From: an uncultured Collinsella sp.
GTDB taxonomy: Bacteria; Actinomycetota; Coriobacteriia; Coriobacteriales; Coriobacteriaceae
Assembly (NCBI GenBank): GCA_958408685.1
Contig: CATYLC010000003.1
Coordinates: forward strand, 1-64,000
Direction of reading: 5' to 3'
Length of the DNA: 64,000 nt
Shown: piece after piece, positions 8,216-16,840 of the stretch
Position numbering within the stretch: position 1 is the stretch's first letter
Layout of the letters: each line of letters begins with the position of its first letter
The notes under the pieces: model-generated
Seen by the model: only the letters and a program-made list of their open reading frames with translations
Told to the model about the DNA's origin: nothing
Databases searched by the model: none
Made by a program: the position numbers and the translations under genes

Positions 8216-9064
8216 ATGAGCAAAGCTGATCAGCAGTTTGTAACCATGTGCCGCGATATCTTGGATCATGGCACCACCACCGAGGGCCAAAAGGTCCGTC
8301 CGGTGTGGGAGGACGGCACCCCTGCCTATACCATTAAAAACTTTGGTGTCACGGCGCGCTATGATCTGCGCGAGGAGTTCCCCGCGCTCACCCTGCGTCG
8401 TACGGCGCTTAAGTCTGCCATGGACGAGATTCTGTGGATCTATCAAAAGAAGTCCAATAACGTGCATGATCTCAACAGCCATATCTGGGATGAGTGGGCC
8501 GATGAGACCGGTTCCATCGGTAAAGCCTACGGCTATCAGATTGGTCAGAAGAGCCATTACGCCGAGGGCGACTTCGACCAGATGGACCGTGTGCTGTACG
8601 ACCTTAAGCACACGCCGTATAGTCGCCGCATTATGACCAATACGTACGTGTTTAGCGATCTGTCCGAGATGCACCTTTATCCGTGCGCCTATAGCGTGAC
8701 CTATAACGTGACGCAGCGTCCTCAGGACGACAAGCCGACGCTCAACATGATTCTCAACCAGCGCAGCCAGGACATTTTGGCCGCGAACAACTGGAACGTG
8801 TGCCAGTACGCCATTTTGCTGATGATGGTCGCGCAGTCGGTCGATATGATTCCCGGTGAGCTGCTGCACGTGATCGCCGACGCCCATATCTATGATCGTC
8901 ATGTCGATATCGTCCGCGAGCTTATCGAGCGTCCGCAGTTTGCGGCACCCAAGGTAACGCTCAACCCCGATGTGCATGACTTCTATGCGTTTACGACCGA
9001 TGACCTGATCGTCGAGGGCTATGAGCACGGCCCGCAGGTCAAGAACATTCCCATTGCGGTGTAG
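8216..9064 (+). CDS. thyA: Thymidylate synthase
   Basis: This 282-residue enzyme converts dUMP to dTMP using methylene-tetrahydrofolate. The catalytic cysteine is C157 in LYPCAYS. The canonical PCH is PCA here, which fits the divergent clostridial ThyA type as I know it from Lachnospiraceae. Other family motifs are SRRIMTN, NQRSQD and DAHIYDRH. ATG at 8216 is preceded by AGGAGGG. The frame is open further up, but only without a ribosome-binding site. folA follows directly, a classic pairing because ThyA produces the dihydrofolate that DHFR reduces. Confidence 0.93.
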   Translation: MSKADQQFVTMCRDILDHGTTTEGQKVRPVWEDGTPAYTIKNFGVTARYDLREEFPALTLRRTALKSAMDEILWIYQKKSNNVHDLNSHIWDEWADETGSIGKAYGYQIGQKSHYAEGDFDQMDRVLYDLKHTPYSRRIMTNTYVFSDLSEMHLYPCAYSVTYNVTQRPQDDKPTLNMILNQRSQDILAANNWNVCQYAILLMMVAQSVDMIPGELLHVIADAHIYDRHVDIVRELIERPQFAAPKVTLNPDVHDFYAFTTDDLIVEGYEHGPQVKNIPIAV

Positions 9065-9073
9065 GTGGTGCTC

Positions 9074-9592
9074 ATGACGTGTAAGCTATCTGCTATCGTC
9101 GCCGTGTGTGACGATTGGGGCATTGGGTGCGAGGGCGACATGGTGGTGTCCAATCGCGCCGATATGCGCCATTTTGTGGCCTGCACCAAGGTCTGCCCGG
9201 TTATCATGGGACGCAAGACCCTGCTGAGTTTTCCCGGCGGGCGTCCGCTCAAGAACCGCCGCAATATCGTGCTCACCCGCGACGAGAGCTTTGCCCCCGA
9301 GGGCGTCGACGTGGTGCATAGTATCGACGAGGCGCTCGCCGCGGTTGCCGATGAGCCCGTTGCCTGGGTGATCGGTGGCGGCGATGTCTATCGGCATTTT
9401 TTGCCGTATTGCGTCGAGGCCGAGGTCACGCATAACCACTGCGTCCATGTCGTGGATACGTACTTTCCCGATTTGGAAGCCGATCCTGCGTGGGAGATTG
9501 CGCAGCGTAGCGGGGTCGCGACGATTGCCGCCGGTGAGGGTGACGAGGGCGTCGATTATGAGTTCGTGACGTATCGTCGCATCGAGGCGTAA
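9074..9592 (+). CDS. folA: Dihydrofolate reductase
   Basis: This 172-residue enzyme reduces dihydrofolate to tetrahydrofolate with NADPH, closing the cycle with ThyA upstream. The N-terminal sheet (LSAIVAVCDDWGIG), the NADPH-binding MGRKT, the FPGGRPLKNRRNIVLTR segment and the VIGGGDVY strand are all present. ATG 9074 is chosen because AGGTGG lies five bases upstream; the GTG at 9065 adds three residues and is possible. The gene abuts thyA and is probably co-transcribed. A short GC-rich hairpin follows at 9637-9661. Confidence 0.9.
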   Translation: MTCKLSAIVAVCDDWGIGCEGDMVVSNRADMRHFVACTKVCPVIMGRKTLLSFPGGRPLKNRRNIVLTRDESFAPEGVDVVHSIDEALAAVADEPVAWVIGGGDVYRHFLPYCVEAEVTHNHCVHVVDTYFPDLEADPAWEIAQRSGVATIAAGEGDEGVDYEFVTYRRIEA

Positions 9593-9636
9593 ATCGTCTG
9601 GCGTGAACGGTATCATCGGGTTGATTGAATGCATGG

Positions 9637-9661
9637 GGCGGCGCTTAGCGTCGCCTCGTTT
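9637..9661 (+). terminator. Probable terminator after thyA-folA
   Basis: GGCGGCGC and GCGTCGCC form an eight-pair stem with one G-U pair and a three-base loop, followed by TCGTTTGG. The T-tract is short, so termination may be only partial. Confidence 0.45.
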
Positions 9662-9701
9662 GGTATAGATGTGCTGTAAAGAAGGGTGCGGGCTGGCTGC
9701 T

Positions 9702-10616
9702 ATGACTGATGCCGTTGAGGTTCTGCGAATTGATTCGCTCGAGGACGAGCGGCTCGATGCCTACGTGCGACTGACCGAGCGTGAGCTTCGCTGCGTGCTG
9801 GAGCCGCAGAAGGGCATTTTTATCGCTGAGAGTGCCAAGGTCATCGAGCGTGCGGTTCGCGCTGGATATGAGCCGGTGAGCTTTCTTCTGGGCGAGCGCT
9901 GGCTCGACCAGATGATGCCGCTGTTTGACCAGCTTGTCGTGCGCGAGGGAGCGGGTCCGGTTCCCGTGTTCGTGGCCTCCATGGAGCTCATGGAGCAGTT
10001 GACGGGCTTTAACGTGACGCGCGGCGCGCTGGCGGCGTTCCGTCGCCCGCGTCAGATTCCGGTTGATGAGTTCTTGGGCGGCGTTGTCGAGGCGGCGGGG
10101 GGTCGTCCGGTGCGCGTGTGCGTGCTTGAGGGTATTGTCGATCACACCAATGTTGGCGCGATTTTCCGCTCGGCTGCCGCATTGAACGTTGACGGTATTT
10201 TGGTCAGCCCGACGTGCTGCGATCCACTGTATCGTCGCTCGGCCCGCGTGAGCATGGGCACCGTGTTTCAGGTGCCGTGGACGCGCATTGGCAGCGAGGC
10301 TCGTGTGTGGCCGCATGATGGTCTGAGCGCGTTGCACGATGCCGGTTTTTCGTGTGCCGCTATGGCGTTGACGGACGACTCTGTTTCGCTTGATGATCCT
10401 GTACTGCGGAAGATTGATCGCTTGGCGATTTTTATGGGCACCGAGGGTGCCGGCTTGGGCGCCAAGACCATTGCCGGCTGTGACCACGCGGTGCGCATTC
10501 CGATGGCGCACGGGGTCGATTCGCTCAACGTGGCCGCGGCGAGCGCCGTCGCCTTTTGGCAGCTGTGCCCGCACGTGAGCAATGAGTATCACTACCAGCC
10601 GGGTTTGTATCACTAG
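9702..10616 (+). CDS. TrmH/SpoU-family RNA 2'-O-methyltransferase
   Basis: The 304-residue product is a SPOUT-class methyltransferase of tRNA or rRNA. The N-terminal part up to about residue 110 resembles the substrate-binding domain of the family. The C-terminal knot carries NVGAIFRSAAA, a middle motif IFMGTEGAGLG and the terminal IPMAHGVDSLNVAAASA. These are motifs 1-3 of SpoU enzymes; the exact substrate nucleotide cannot be told. ATG at 9702 is chosen because the N-terminus then matches family length. An upstream in-frame ATG at 9669 would add 11 unconserved residues. No strong ribosome-binding site is seen for either. Confidence 0.85.
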   Translation: MTDAVEVLRIDSLEDERLDAYVRLTERELRCVLEPQKGIFIAESAKVIERAVRAGYEPVSFLLGERWLDQMMPLFDQLVVREGAGPVPVFVASMELMEQLTGFNVTRGALAAFRRPRQIPVDEFLGGVVEAAGGRPVRVCVLEGIVDHTNVGAIFRSAAALNVDGILVSPTCCDPLYRRSARVSMGTVFQVPWTRIGSEARVWPHDGLSALHDAGFSCAAMALTDDSVSLDDPVLRKIDRLAIFMGTEGAGLGAKTIAGCDHAVRIPMAHGVDSLNVAAASAVAFWQLCPHVSNEYHYQPGLYH

Positions 10617-10741
10617 GCAGATATTTTGCACTGGGCTCTGATTCGGGGTGTTTCGGTCGACGCCGGTCGGTGCTAAGCTGGTATTTGCTTTGGTCTTAAA
10701 TTGCCGTTTTGTTGTTTAACATACGTTGGCGGGGAGGGCGT

Positions 10742-12091
10742 GTGGCTAAGAAATCTACGGCTATCGATGTAACGCAGGGTGTCATTTGGCAACAGCTGCT
10801 GTCGCTGTGCGTTCCCATCTTTTTTAGTTCGTTTTTTCAGCAGGCCTACACGCTTATCGGTACGTATATCGTTGGCCAGTTTGGCGGCAAGCTCGCGCTG
10901 GGTGGCATTCAAGCCACGATGGTGCTCACCGAGCTCTGCATTGGCTTTTGCGTTGGCGTCGGCGCCGGCTGCGCGGTCATTACCGGTCAGTATTTTGGCC
11001 AGCACGATGATGAGCGACTGAGTCGTTCGGTCCATACAGCCATGACGCTCGCGCTGGTGGGCGGTATCGCTTTCTCGATTCTTGGCATAGTGTTCGTTGA
11101 GCCCATGCTGGTGCTTATGAACACGCCGCATGAACTATTGGCCGAGGGCGTGGCCTATGCTCGCTGTTATTTTGCCGCGATGGTTGCGGCACTGCTGCTT
11201 AATATGGGAACCGCACTGCTGCGTGCCGTGGGCGACACGCGCGGCCCCGCCGTGATCATTGCCTCTGGCTGCCTGGTTAACGTGGTGCTGGATATCATTT
11301 TTGTCGCTGTGTTGCATATGGAGGCGCTGGGCTGCGGCATCGCGGTGGCGCTGACCATTTGCTCCAATGCAACGATGATCGTGTTGCGCATGATGCGCGC
11401 TCCGGGTGCATGGCGTCTTTCGCTGTCTAAGCTCGGTATCGATCGCGGTATTTGCAAGAGTATGATCTCGTGTGGTCTGCCACTCGGTTTTCAATCGGCT
11501 GCCTATTCGATCTCGAACGTGCTGATCCAGGTGTCGGTTAATTCGTTTGGCGCCGATGTCACGACTGCTTGGGGTCTATCTGGGCGCCTGGATGGCATTA
11601 TCTGGATGGTGACCGAGGCGCTCGGCGTATCGATCACTACGTTCTCGGCGCAGAACTTTGGCGCGCGCAACTACGAGCGCATGCGCAAGGGCTACCATAC
11701 GTCGCTCGTGCTGTCGTTTATGCTCATTGGTGGCCTGTCTGCCGTGCTGCTGGTGTTCTCGGGCCCGCTGTCGCGTTTGTTTGTCGACGATGCTTCGATT
11801 TCGGCGTACACCACGACTATCCTCCATTTCATTGCGCCGTTCTATGCGATTTTCTCGATTATCGAGAACGCCTCGGGTTCCATCCGCGGCGCCGGCGTGA
11901 GTTTGCAGCCTATGATGCTCACCATCTTTGGCACCGTTGTCTTGAGGGTGATCTGGGTGTTTGCGATCATGCCCTTCGATCCGTCGCTCGAGCATCTACT
12001 GCTGGTTTACCCCGTAACCTGGCTCATCACCGCAACCATGTTCACCATCTACCACCACAGCGGCAACTGGCTAGGTCGCGCCACCGCCTAG
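10742..12091 (+). CDS. MATE family efflux transporter
   Basis: This 449-residue polytopic membrane protein has about 12 hydrophobic segments and belongs to the MATE (NorM/DinF-like) exporters, which couple Na+ or H+ entry to extrusion of cationic compounds. The family's QAYTLIGTYIVGQFGG region near the N-terminus and PLGFQSAAYSISNVLIQ near residue 245 support this. Start is GTG at 10742 after a GGGGAGGG ribosome-binding site; upstream in-frame codons lack one. The substrate is unknown. The gene stands alone and faces the adenosyltransferase gene, with a palindromic repeat between the two. Confidence 0.88.
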   Translation: MAKKSTAIDVTQGVIWQQLLSLCVPIFFSSFFQQAYTLIGTYIVGQFGGKLALGGIQATMVLTELCIGFCVGVGAGCAVITGQYFGQHDDERLSRSVHTAMTLALVGGIAFSILGIVFVEPMLVLMNTPHELLAEGVAYARCYFAAMVAALLLNMGTALLRAVGDTRGPAVIIASGCLVNVVLDIIFVAVLHMEALGCGIAVALTICSNATMIVLRMMRAPGAWRLSLSKLGIDRGICKSMISCGLPLGFQSAAYSISNVLIQVSVNSFGADVTTAWGLSGRLDGIIWMVTEALGVSITTFSAQNFGARNYERMRKGYHTSLVLSFMLIGGLSAVLLVFSGPLSRLFVDDASISAYTTTILHFIAPFYAIFSIIENASGSIRGAGVSLQPMMLTIFGTVVLRVIWVFAIMPFDPSLEHLLLVYPVTWLITATMFTIYHHSGNWLGRATA

Positions 12092-12112
12092 CTCATCCGT
12101 CAGATACCCCTG

Positions 12113-12189
12113 ATAAGTTGCGGTGAAATAGTTCCTGAAAAGCCCTTGCGGACCGTCAAACAAGTACTATTCCACCGCAACTTCCTTAT
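12113..12189. repeat. Palindromic intergenic repeat, family A, copy 1
   Basis: A left arm, ATAAGTTGCGGTGAAATAGT, and a right arm, ACTATTCCACCGCAACTT, enclose about 33 bases. Near-identical arms occur at 46087-46159 and 54884-54952, and a single arm at 56615-56639. It lies between two convergent genes. There is no T-tract, so it is not a classic terminator. Confidence 0.8.
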
Positions 12190-12220
12190 GAGCTGTAGGT
12201 GTTGGCGGAAAACGAATCAA

Positions 12221-12706
12221 TTAGTATTCGATGCCTTGGCGGGCTAGGAGGCCTTCGTCGAAGTAGTGTTTGATGGGACGTATTTCGGTGACTAAGTCCG
12301 CGAGGTCGGCCAACGGCAGCAGCCCGCGGCCGGTGAGCACGAGCTCCGTGCTGGCGGGCTTTATCGCGATCAGCGCTTCGACATCCTCGCGCGTCACGAA
12401 GCCGCGGCGCATGGCCTCGCCGAGTTCATCCAAAATCAGAACGTCGACCTGTGATATCTGCTCGCATGCGAGCTCCATGATCTGCGCGGCGCAAGCCTCG
12501 GGTGTGTCGCGGTCGGCTTGTACGATGCGTAGCCCCAATCGAGGTGCTGCGTCATGTTCGGCGCAGTGCAGCTTCTTGGCAAACTGAAGCATGAGCACGT
12601 TAAGTCCATAGCCCGTGGCACGCAGCGCGAGCCCCAGCGCAGCCGTCGTCTTGCCCTTGCCGTCGCCCGTATAGATTTGAACCTTGCCGACTTCCAGTGA
12701 TGCCAT
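12221..12706 (-). CDS. cobO: Corrinoid (cob(I)yrinic acid a,c-diamide) adenosyltransferase
   Basis: This 161-residue CobA/CobO/BtuR-type ATP:corrinoid adenosyltransferase attaches the 5'-deoxyadenosyl group of coenzyme B12. The P-loop GDGKGKTT is at residues 14-21, DELGEAM follows the Walker B position, and the C-terminal GRG..P and ARQGIEY signature is intact. It is slightly shorter than the enterobacterial protein. It is physically distant from the cobalamin region at 57-64 kb but fits the same pathway. It is convergent with the MATE gene and divergent from ftsH. Confidence 0.92.
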   Translation of the reverse strand: MASLEVGKVQIYTGDGKGKTTAALGLALRATGYGLNVLMLQFAKKLHCAEHDAAPRLGLRIVQADRDTPEACAAQIMELACEQISQVDVLILDELGEAMRRGFVTREDVEALIAIKPASTELVLTGRGLLPLADLADLVTEIRPIKHYFDEGLLARQGIEY

Positions 12707-12783
12707 CTCTGTCTTTTCGTGCCCGGCGTCGGTTTATCGCCGTCCGGGTTGGGTATTCTAGAAAGCATTATTAACCCCAGTAG

Positions 12784-14691
12784 ATGGAGTTCAAGCAGAT
12801 GGAGATGGATGACAACAAGCGTAGACGGAATATGATCCTCTACGTGCTCATCGCCTTCGTCGTCTACCTCGTGCTCTCGACCGTTCTGTTCCCCAACATC
12901 GGTCACACGCAGCAGATTACGAAGACCGATTACTCGACGTTTGTCAAAGCGCTCGATAAGAAGAGTGTCGACAAGGTCGAGTACAACACGGACGATTACT
13001 CGATTTATTACACCAAGAAGGGCGAGGACGAGAACATCGCCTATAAGACGACCGGTGTGCCGAACGATGCGGGCTTTACCGATCGCGTGCTTGAGTCTGG
13101 CGCTTCGCTGGAGTCGGTCGTTCCCGATAAAAACTCGGGTTTGATGACCTACTACCTGCTTACGCTCATCCTTCCCATGGCGATTTTCTTCCTGATCGGC
13201 TGGTGGCTCAACCGCCGCATGAAGAAGGCCATGGGTGATGACGGTCCTTCGATGAACTTTGGCGGCGGTGGCTTTGGCGGCGGTGGACTGGGCAAGTCCG
13301 GCGCGCGCGTGATCGCCTCCAAGGACGTGGGCGTGACCTTTAAGGATGTCGCCGGCCAGGAAGAGGCCAAGGAGTCCCTCAAGGAGGTCGTCGACTTTCT
13401 GGAGAAGCCCCAGCGCTACGAGGAGATTGGCGCCAAGCTGCCGCGCGGTGCTCTCCTTGTTGGCCCTCCGGGTACCGGTAAGACCCTGCTAGCCAAGGCT
13501 GTTGCCGGCGAGGCTGGTGTTCCGTTCTTTAGCATTTCGGGTTCTGAGTTCGTCGAGATGTTCGTCGGCCGTGGCGCCGCCAAGGTGCGCGACCTGTTTA
13601 AGCAGGCCAAGGAAAAGGCCCCGTGCATTGTGTTTATCGACGAGATCGATACCATCGGCAAAAAGCGTGACGGCGGCGGCTTTAGTGGCAATGACGAGCG
13701 CGAGCAGACACTCAACCAGCTGCTGACCGAGATGGACGGCTTCGATAACCACAAGGGAATTGTCGTTCTCGCTGCTACCAACCGCCCCGATAGCCTTGAC
13801 CCGGCCTTGCTGCGCCCCGGTCGTTTTGACCGCCGTATCCCCGTTGAGCTACCCGACCTGACCGGCCGTAAGAACATTCTCGAGCTGCATGCCAAGAGCG
13901 TGAAGACGCAGCCGCCGATCGACCTGACCGCGATTGCCCGCGCCACGCCCGGTGCCTCGGGCGCCGACCTGGCCAACATCATCAACGAGGGCGCCCTGCG
14001 CGCCGTCCGTGAGGGTCGCAAGCGCGCCACGCAGGACGATTTTGAGGAGTCGGTCGAGGTCGTCATCGCCGGTCAGCAGCGCAAGTCCACGGTGCTGTCC
14101 GACCACGAGAAACAGGTCGTTTCTTACCACGAGATCGGCCATGCCATCGTTGCCGCTCGCCAGAAGGGCTCTGCGCCGGTCACGAAGATCACCATCGTGC
14201 CGCGCACGAGCGGTGCTCTGGGCTACACCATGCAGGTCGAGGAGGACGAGCGCTTCCTGACGACGCGCCAGGAGGTCCTGGACAAGCTCGCCGTCTATTG
14301 CGGTGGCCGTGCAGCCGAGGAGCTCATCTTTGGCGAGATGACGACCGGCGCGGCCAACGATATCGAGCAGGCCACCAAGCTCGCCCGTAACATGGTGACG
14401 CGCTTTGGTATGTCCGATGAGTTTGGCATGATGGCGCTCGGTACCGTTCAGAATGCGTACCTCAACCAGGACACGTCGCTCACCTGCGCCCCCGGTACGG
14501 CCGAGCGCGTGGACGCGATTGTCGCCAAGCTGATCGAGGATGCGCACGACCGCGCTCTGCAGATCCTGAAGGAGAACAAGTTCAAGCTCCACGAGCTGGC
14601 TCGTTATCTGTACAAGAAGGAGACGATCACGGGCGAGGAGTTTATGAATCTCCTCACGCGCGAGAATCCGCTGATGCCGAAGCAGCAGTAA
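12784..14691 (+). CDS. ftsH: ATP-dependent zinc metalloprotease FtsH
   Basis: This 635-residue membrane-anchored AAA+ protease degrades misfolded membrane proteins and regulators. Two transmembrane segments (about 16-36 and 119-140) flank an extracytoplasmic loop. A Gly-rich linker (FGGGGFGGGGLG) leads to the AAA domain, with Walker A GPPGTGKT near 226, and to the zinc motif HEIGH at about 449-453. The start is uncertain: ATG 12784 has a poor ribosome-binding site, and ATGs at 12799 and 12805 would remove five or seven residues. A strong terminator follows at 14713. Confidence 0.95.
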   Translation: MEFKQMEMDDNKRRRNMILYVLIAFVVYLVLSTVLFPNIGHTQQITKTDYSTFVKALDKKSVDKVEYNTDDYSIYYTKKGEDENIAYKTTGVPNDAGFTDRVLESGASLESVVPDKNSGLMTYYLLTLILPMAIFFLIGWWLNRRMKKAMGDDGPSMNFGGGGFGGGGLGKSGARVIASKDVGVTFKDVAGQEEAKESLKEVVDFLEKPQRYEEIGAKLPRGALLVGPPGTGKTLLAKAVAGEAGVPFFSISGSEFVEMFVGRGAAKVRDLFKQAKEKAPCIVFIDEIDTIGKKRDGGGFSGNDEREQTLNQLLTEMDGFDNHKGIVVLAATNRPDSLDPALLRPGRFDRRIPVELPDLTGRKNILELHAKSVKTQPPIDLTAIARATPGASGADLANIINEGALRAVREGRKRATQDDFEESVEVVIAGQQRKSTVLSDHEKQVVSYHEIGHAIVAARQKGSAPVTKITIVPRTSGALGYTMQVEEDERFLTTRQEVLDKLAVYCGGRAAEELIFGEMTTGAANDIEQATKLARNMVTRFGMSDEFGMMALGTVQNAYLNQDTSLTCAPGTAERVDAIVAKLIEDAHDRALQILKENKFKLHELARYLYKKETITGEEFMNLLTRENPLMPKQQ

Positions 14692-14712
14692 TACTAGTTG
14701 CGCAGTGTCAAT

Positions 14713-14750
14713 CGCCCCATTTGAGTGTCCATCTCAAATGGGGCGTTTTG
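14713..14750 (+). terminator. Terminator of ftsH
   Basis: CGCCCCATTTGAG (14713-14725) and its exact complement (14733-14745) form a 13-bp stem with a seven-base loop, followed by TTTT. This argues against any start of the next gene upstream of about 14750. Confidence 0.9.
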
Positions 14751-14761
14751 CGTGGGGAGTG

Positions 14762-15223
14762 TTGTATACGAAGATCGTGGTGAGCGCCTGTTTAATGGGC
14801 GAGAGCTGCAAGTATAACGGGCTCGACAACTATCATCGAGAGCTGATCGAGGCTTGCGAGCGCACGGGGACCGAGGTCCTCTTGGTGTGCCCTGAGGTCT
14901 TTGGCGGCCTGCCCACGCCGCGCAAGCCGTCCGAGATTGTGAACGGCGAGGTCCGTACCTGCGAGGGCATCTCGGTTGATCGCGAATTTCGCCTGGGTGC
15001 CCAACGTGCGCTCGATATGTGCGAGCAGGCAGGCGGACCGGAAGAGATAGTCGCGTGCATCCTTCAGGACCGCAGCCCCTCGTGCGGCGCGGGTCGCATC
15101 TACGACGGAACATTCAGCGGCACCCTTACGGCGGGCAACGGCGTCTTCGTTGATTTACTGCTCCGCCACGGTTATCGCGTGATCCCGGCTAGCGAGTTCG
15201 ACCCCAGCATGCTGGAGCAATAA
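14762..15223 (+). CDS. DUF523 family protein
   Basis: The product is about 153 residues and belongs to DUF523, a widespread family of unknown function. It shows the conserved cysteines SACLMGESCKYNG, VCPEVFGGLPTPR and DRSPSCG, which suggest metal or cofactor binding. The reading frame extends back to 14705, but that would run through the ftsH terminator. TTG 14762, just after GGGGAG, is therefore preferred with modest certainty; GTG 14759 is an alternative. It is monocistronic, ending at a bidirectional terminator. Confidence 0.8.
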   Translation: MYTKIVVSACLMGESCKYNGLDNYHRELIEACERTGTEVLLVCPEVFGGLPTPRKPSEIVNGEVRTCEGISVDREFRLGAQRALDMCEQAGGPEEIVACILQDRSPSCGAGRIYDGTFSGTLTAGNGVFVDLLLRHGYRVIPASEFDPSMLEQ

Positions 15224-15224
15224 A

Positions 15225-15262
15225 AAACCACCACAAAGGTGCTGCTCCCTTGTGGTGGTTTT
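15225..15262. terminator. Bidirectional terminator
   Basis: AAACCACCACAA and TTGTGGTGGTTTT form a long stem with A and T runs on either side, between convergent genes. Its arm sequence is nearly the same as that of the terminator at 22862-22903. Confidence 0.85.
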
Positions 15263-15271
15263 GGGCTAGGC

Positions 15272-16354
15272 CTAGAGCGTGTGGCCGTAGGCGTTGGCGG
15301 CCTTGATGGCAGCGGCGAATTTCTCGTCGGTGAAGGGCTCGGGGTTTCCCTGCTTCCACTCGTTGGTGGCGTGCGCGTACTCGCACAGGGCAGGGATGTC
15401 GGCCTCGGAAAGCCCGACCTGCTCAAGCGTCACGGGCAGGCCCATCTGCTTGTTAAAGGCGGCGTAGCGCTCAAGGTTCTCGGTATCGCCAGTATAGGCA
15501 AACAGCACGAGCACGCCCAGGCTTACGACCTCGCCGTGCAGATAGGTTCCCTCGCGCGGAATGCTGCACGTCGCATTGTAGAACGCGTGTGCCACGCTCG
15601 AGTTGTAGTAGTAATCGTTTTGGTTGGTCAGGTTCGAGACATAGCCCGTGTTGACCACGATGTCGAGCGCGATCTGCTTGACGGCTTCGCTCGACAGGTT
15701 CTTGCGTACGTCCTCAAGACCCTGGACGCCATAAGTAAACAGCGGCTCGGAGCAGGTGTGGGCAAGAGCCAGGCCAAGGCCGGCGGTGTGCTCCAGGTTG
15801 CCGGCGCTCGTGGCGTACTCGACTTCGGGCTGCTTGGACAGGGCGTCGCCCACGCCGGCCCAAAAGTACTCTGCCGGAGCCTCGGCTATGATCTTGGGAT
15901 TGATGAAGATGTGCGCCGGTCGGTTGGGGTACGAATAGCCCTCGAGCGATCCATCGTCGTTGTAGACAACGGCAATGGCGGTCGCGGCGGAACAGTTAGA
16001 GCAAATCGTCGGCACGGTAAAGACGATCTTCTTGAGCTCGATGGCCGCCGTCTTGACGGTGTCGAGTGCCTTGCCGCCGCCACAGGCGATAAGCACGTCT
16101 GCCTGCTGGCAAGCGGGGGAGTTCACGACCTTGGCGATATTGGCCCGCGTGCTGTTGGTGCCGTAGACGCGCGTCTCCAGAATCTCGACGTCGGTGCCTG
16201 CCAGCGCGGCTTCGATTCCGGGAAGGGCTGCGGCTAGTGCACGTTTGCCGCCAATAATGGCGACCTTGGTCGCTCCGTACTCGGCCAGTGCTCCGGGCAG
16301 CTCGTCAAAGCAGTCTTCGCCGACGGTGTAATCACTCATTCCGATTGTGCGCAT
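15272..16354 (-). CDS. Glycerol dehydrogenase-like iron-containing alcohol dehydrogenase
   Basis: This 360-residue GldA-type member of the iron/zinc alcohol dehydrogenase superfamily probably oxidises a polyol such as glycerol with NAD+. The nucleotide-binding GGGKALDTVK and the putative metal ligands D (GVGDALSKQPE), H (VAHAFYNATC) and H (YLHGEVVSLG) are present. Start is ATG 16354 with AAGAAGG upstream; the longer frame to 16402 lacks a ribosome-binding site. No dihydroxyacetone kinase or other glycerol genes are adjacent, so the substrate is unproven. It is convergent with the DUF523 gene. Confidence 0.82.
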   Translation of the reverse strand: MRTIGMSDYTVGEDCFDELPGALAEYGATKVAIIGGKRALAAALPGIEAALAGTDVEILETRVYGTNSTRANIAKVVNSPACQQADVLIACGGGKALDTVKTAAIELKKIVFTVPTICSNCSAATAIAVVYNDDGSLEGYSYPNRPAHIFINPKIIAEAPAEYFWAGVGDALSKQPEVEYATSAGNLEHTAGLGLALAHTCSEPLFTYGVQGLEDVRKNLSSEAVKQIALDIVVNTGYVSNLTNQNDYYYNSSVAHAFYNATCSIPREGTYLHGEVVSLGVLVLFAYTGDTENLERYAAFNKQMGLPVTLEQVGLSEADIPALCEYAHATNEWKQGNPEPFTDEKFAAAIKAANAYGHTL

Positions 16355-16494
16355 GGCAGCCTTCTTTCGCTCGATAAAGTGCTTACAGGTATTTTGCTCC
16401 AAGAGAAGGTCCGCGACCGCAAGAAATTTCTTACGTATGAAACCAGTGTTGAGGGTTTTTCGCCGGCGCGGAACGTGCTAACATACTCCGCATA

Positions 16495-16798
16495 AGTGTT
16501 GATGGGGACGAGTAGTCGGCCGTCCGCATGCTACAGAGAGCGGGGAGCGCTGAGAACCCGTGCATGCGACCGATGAAAATCACCCCGGAGCTGCGGTCCC
16601 AACGGACGAGCCGCGCAGGTTCGTCTTAGTAGACATCGCCGAGATGGTCGTCGATACAGGCCAGCCGAGTAACGGATGCGCGCGCGCGAATACGCGGGCG
16701 AGGGCATCTAAGCTGGGTGGTTAAGCGAAGAGCTTTTACGGGCAGTCTGCCCGTTTTGTGGCGCTTCGTCCCAGCTTGTAGGGACGGGCGCTTTTTTG
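16495..16798 (+). promoter_or_regulatory. T-box leader of ileS
   Basis: This roughly 300-base structured leader immediately precedes ileS. The T-box element is GGGTGGTTAAGCG near 16714-16727, flanked by AGCT/AGCT pairing; its TGGT would pair with the ACCA end of uncharged tRNA-Ile. An ATC triplet at 16579-16581 is a candidate isoleucine specifier. Two hairpins follow: CGGGCA/TGCCCG with TTTT (16738-16757), then a GC-rich stem ending in TTTTTT (16761-16797). The T-rich stem points to transcriptional attenuation released by uncharged tRNA-Ile. The family call is firm; the pairing details are my reading. Confidence 0.82.
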
Positions 16799-16840
16799 GT
16801 GCCCAGAGGGCGTGCGCGCCCACGATATGAAAGGGGTACC

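Noticed and set aside
14705..14761. Longer start for the DUF523 gene at 14705
   Set aside because: This would lie on the ftsH terminator stem; the family similarity begins only after about 14765.
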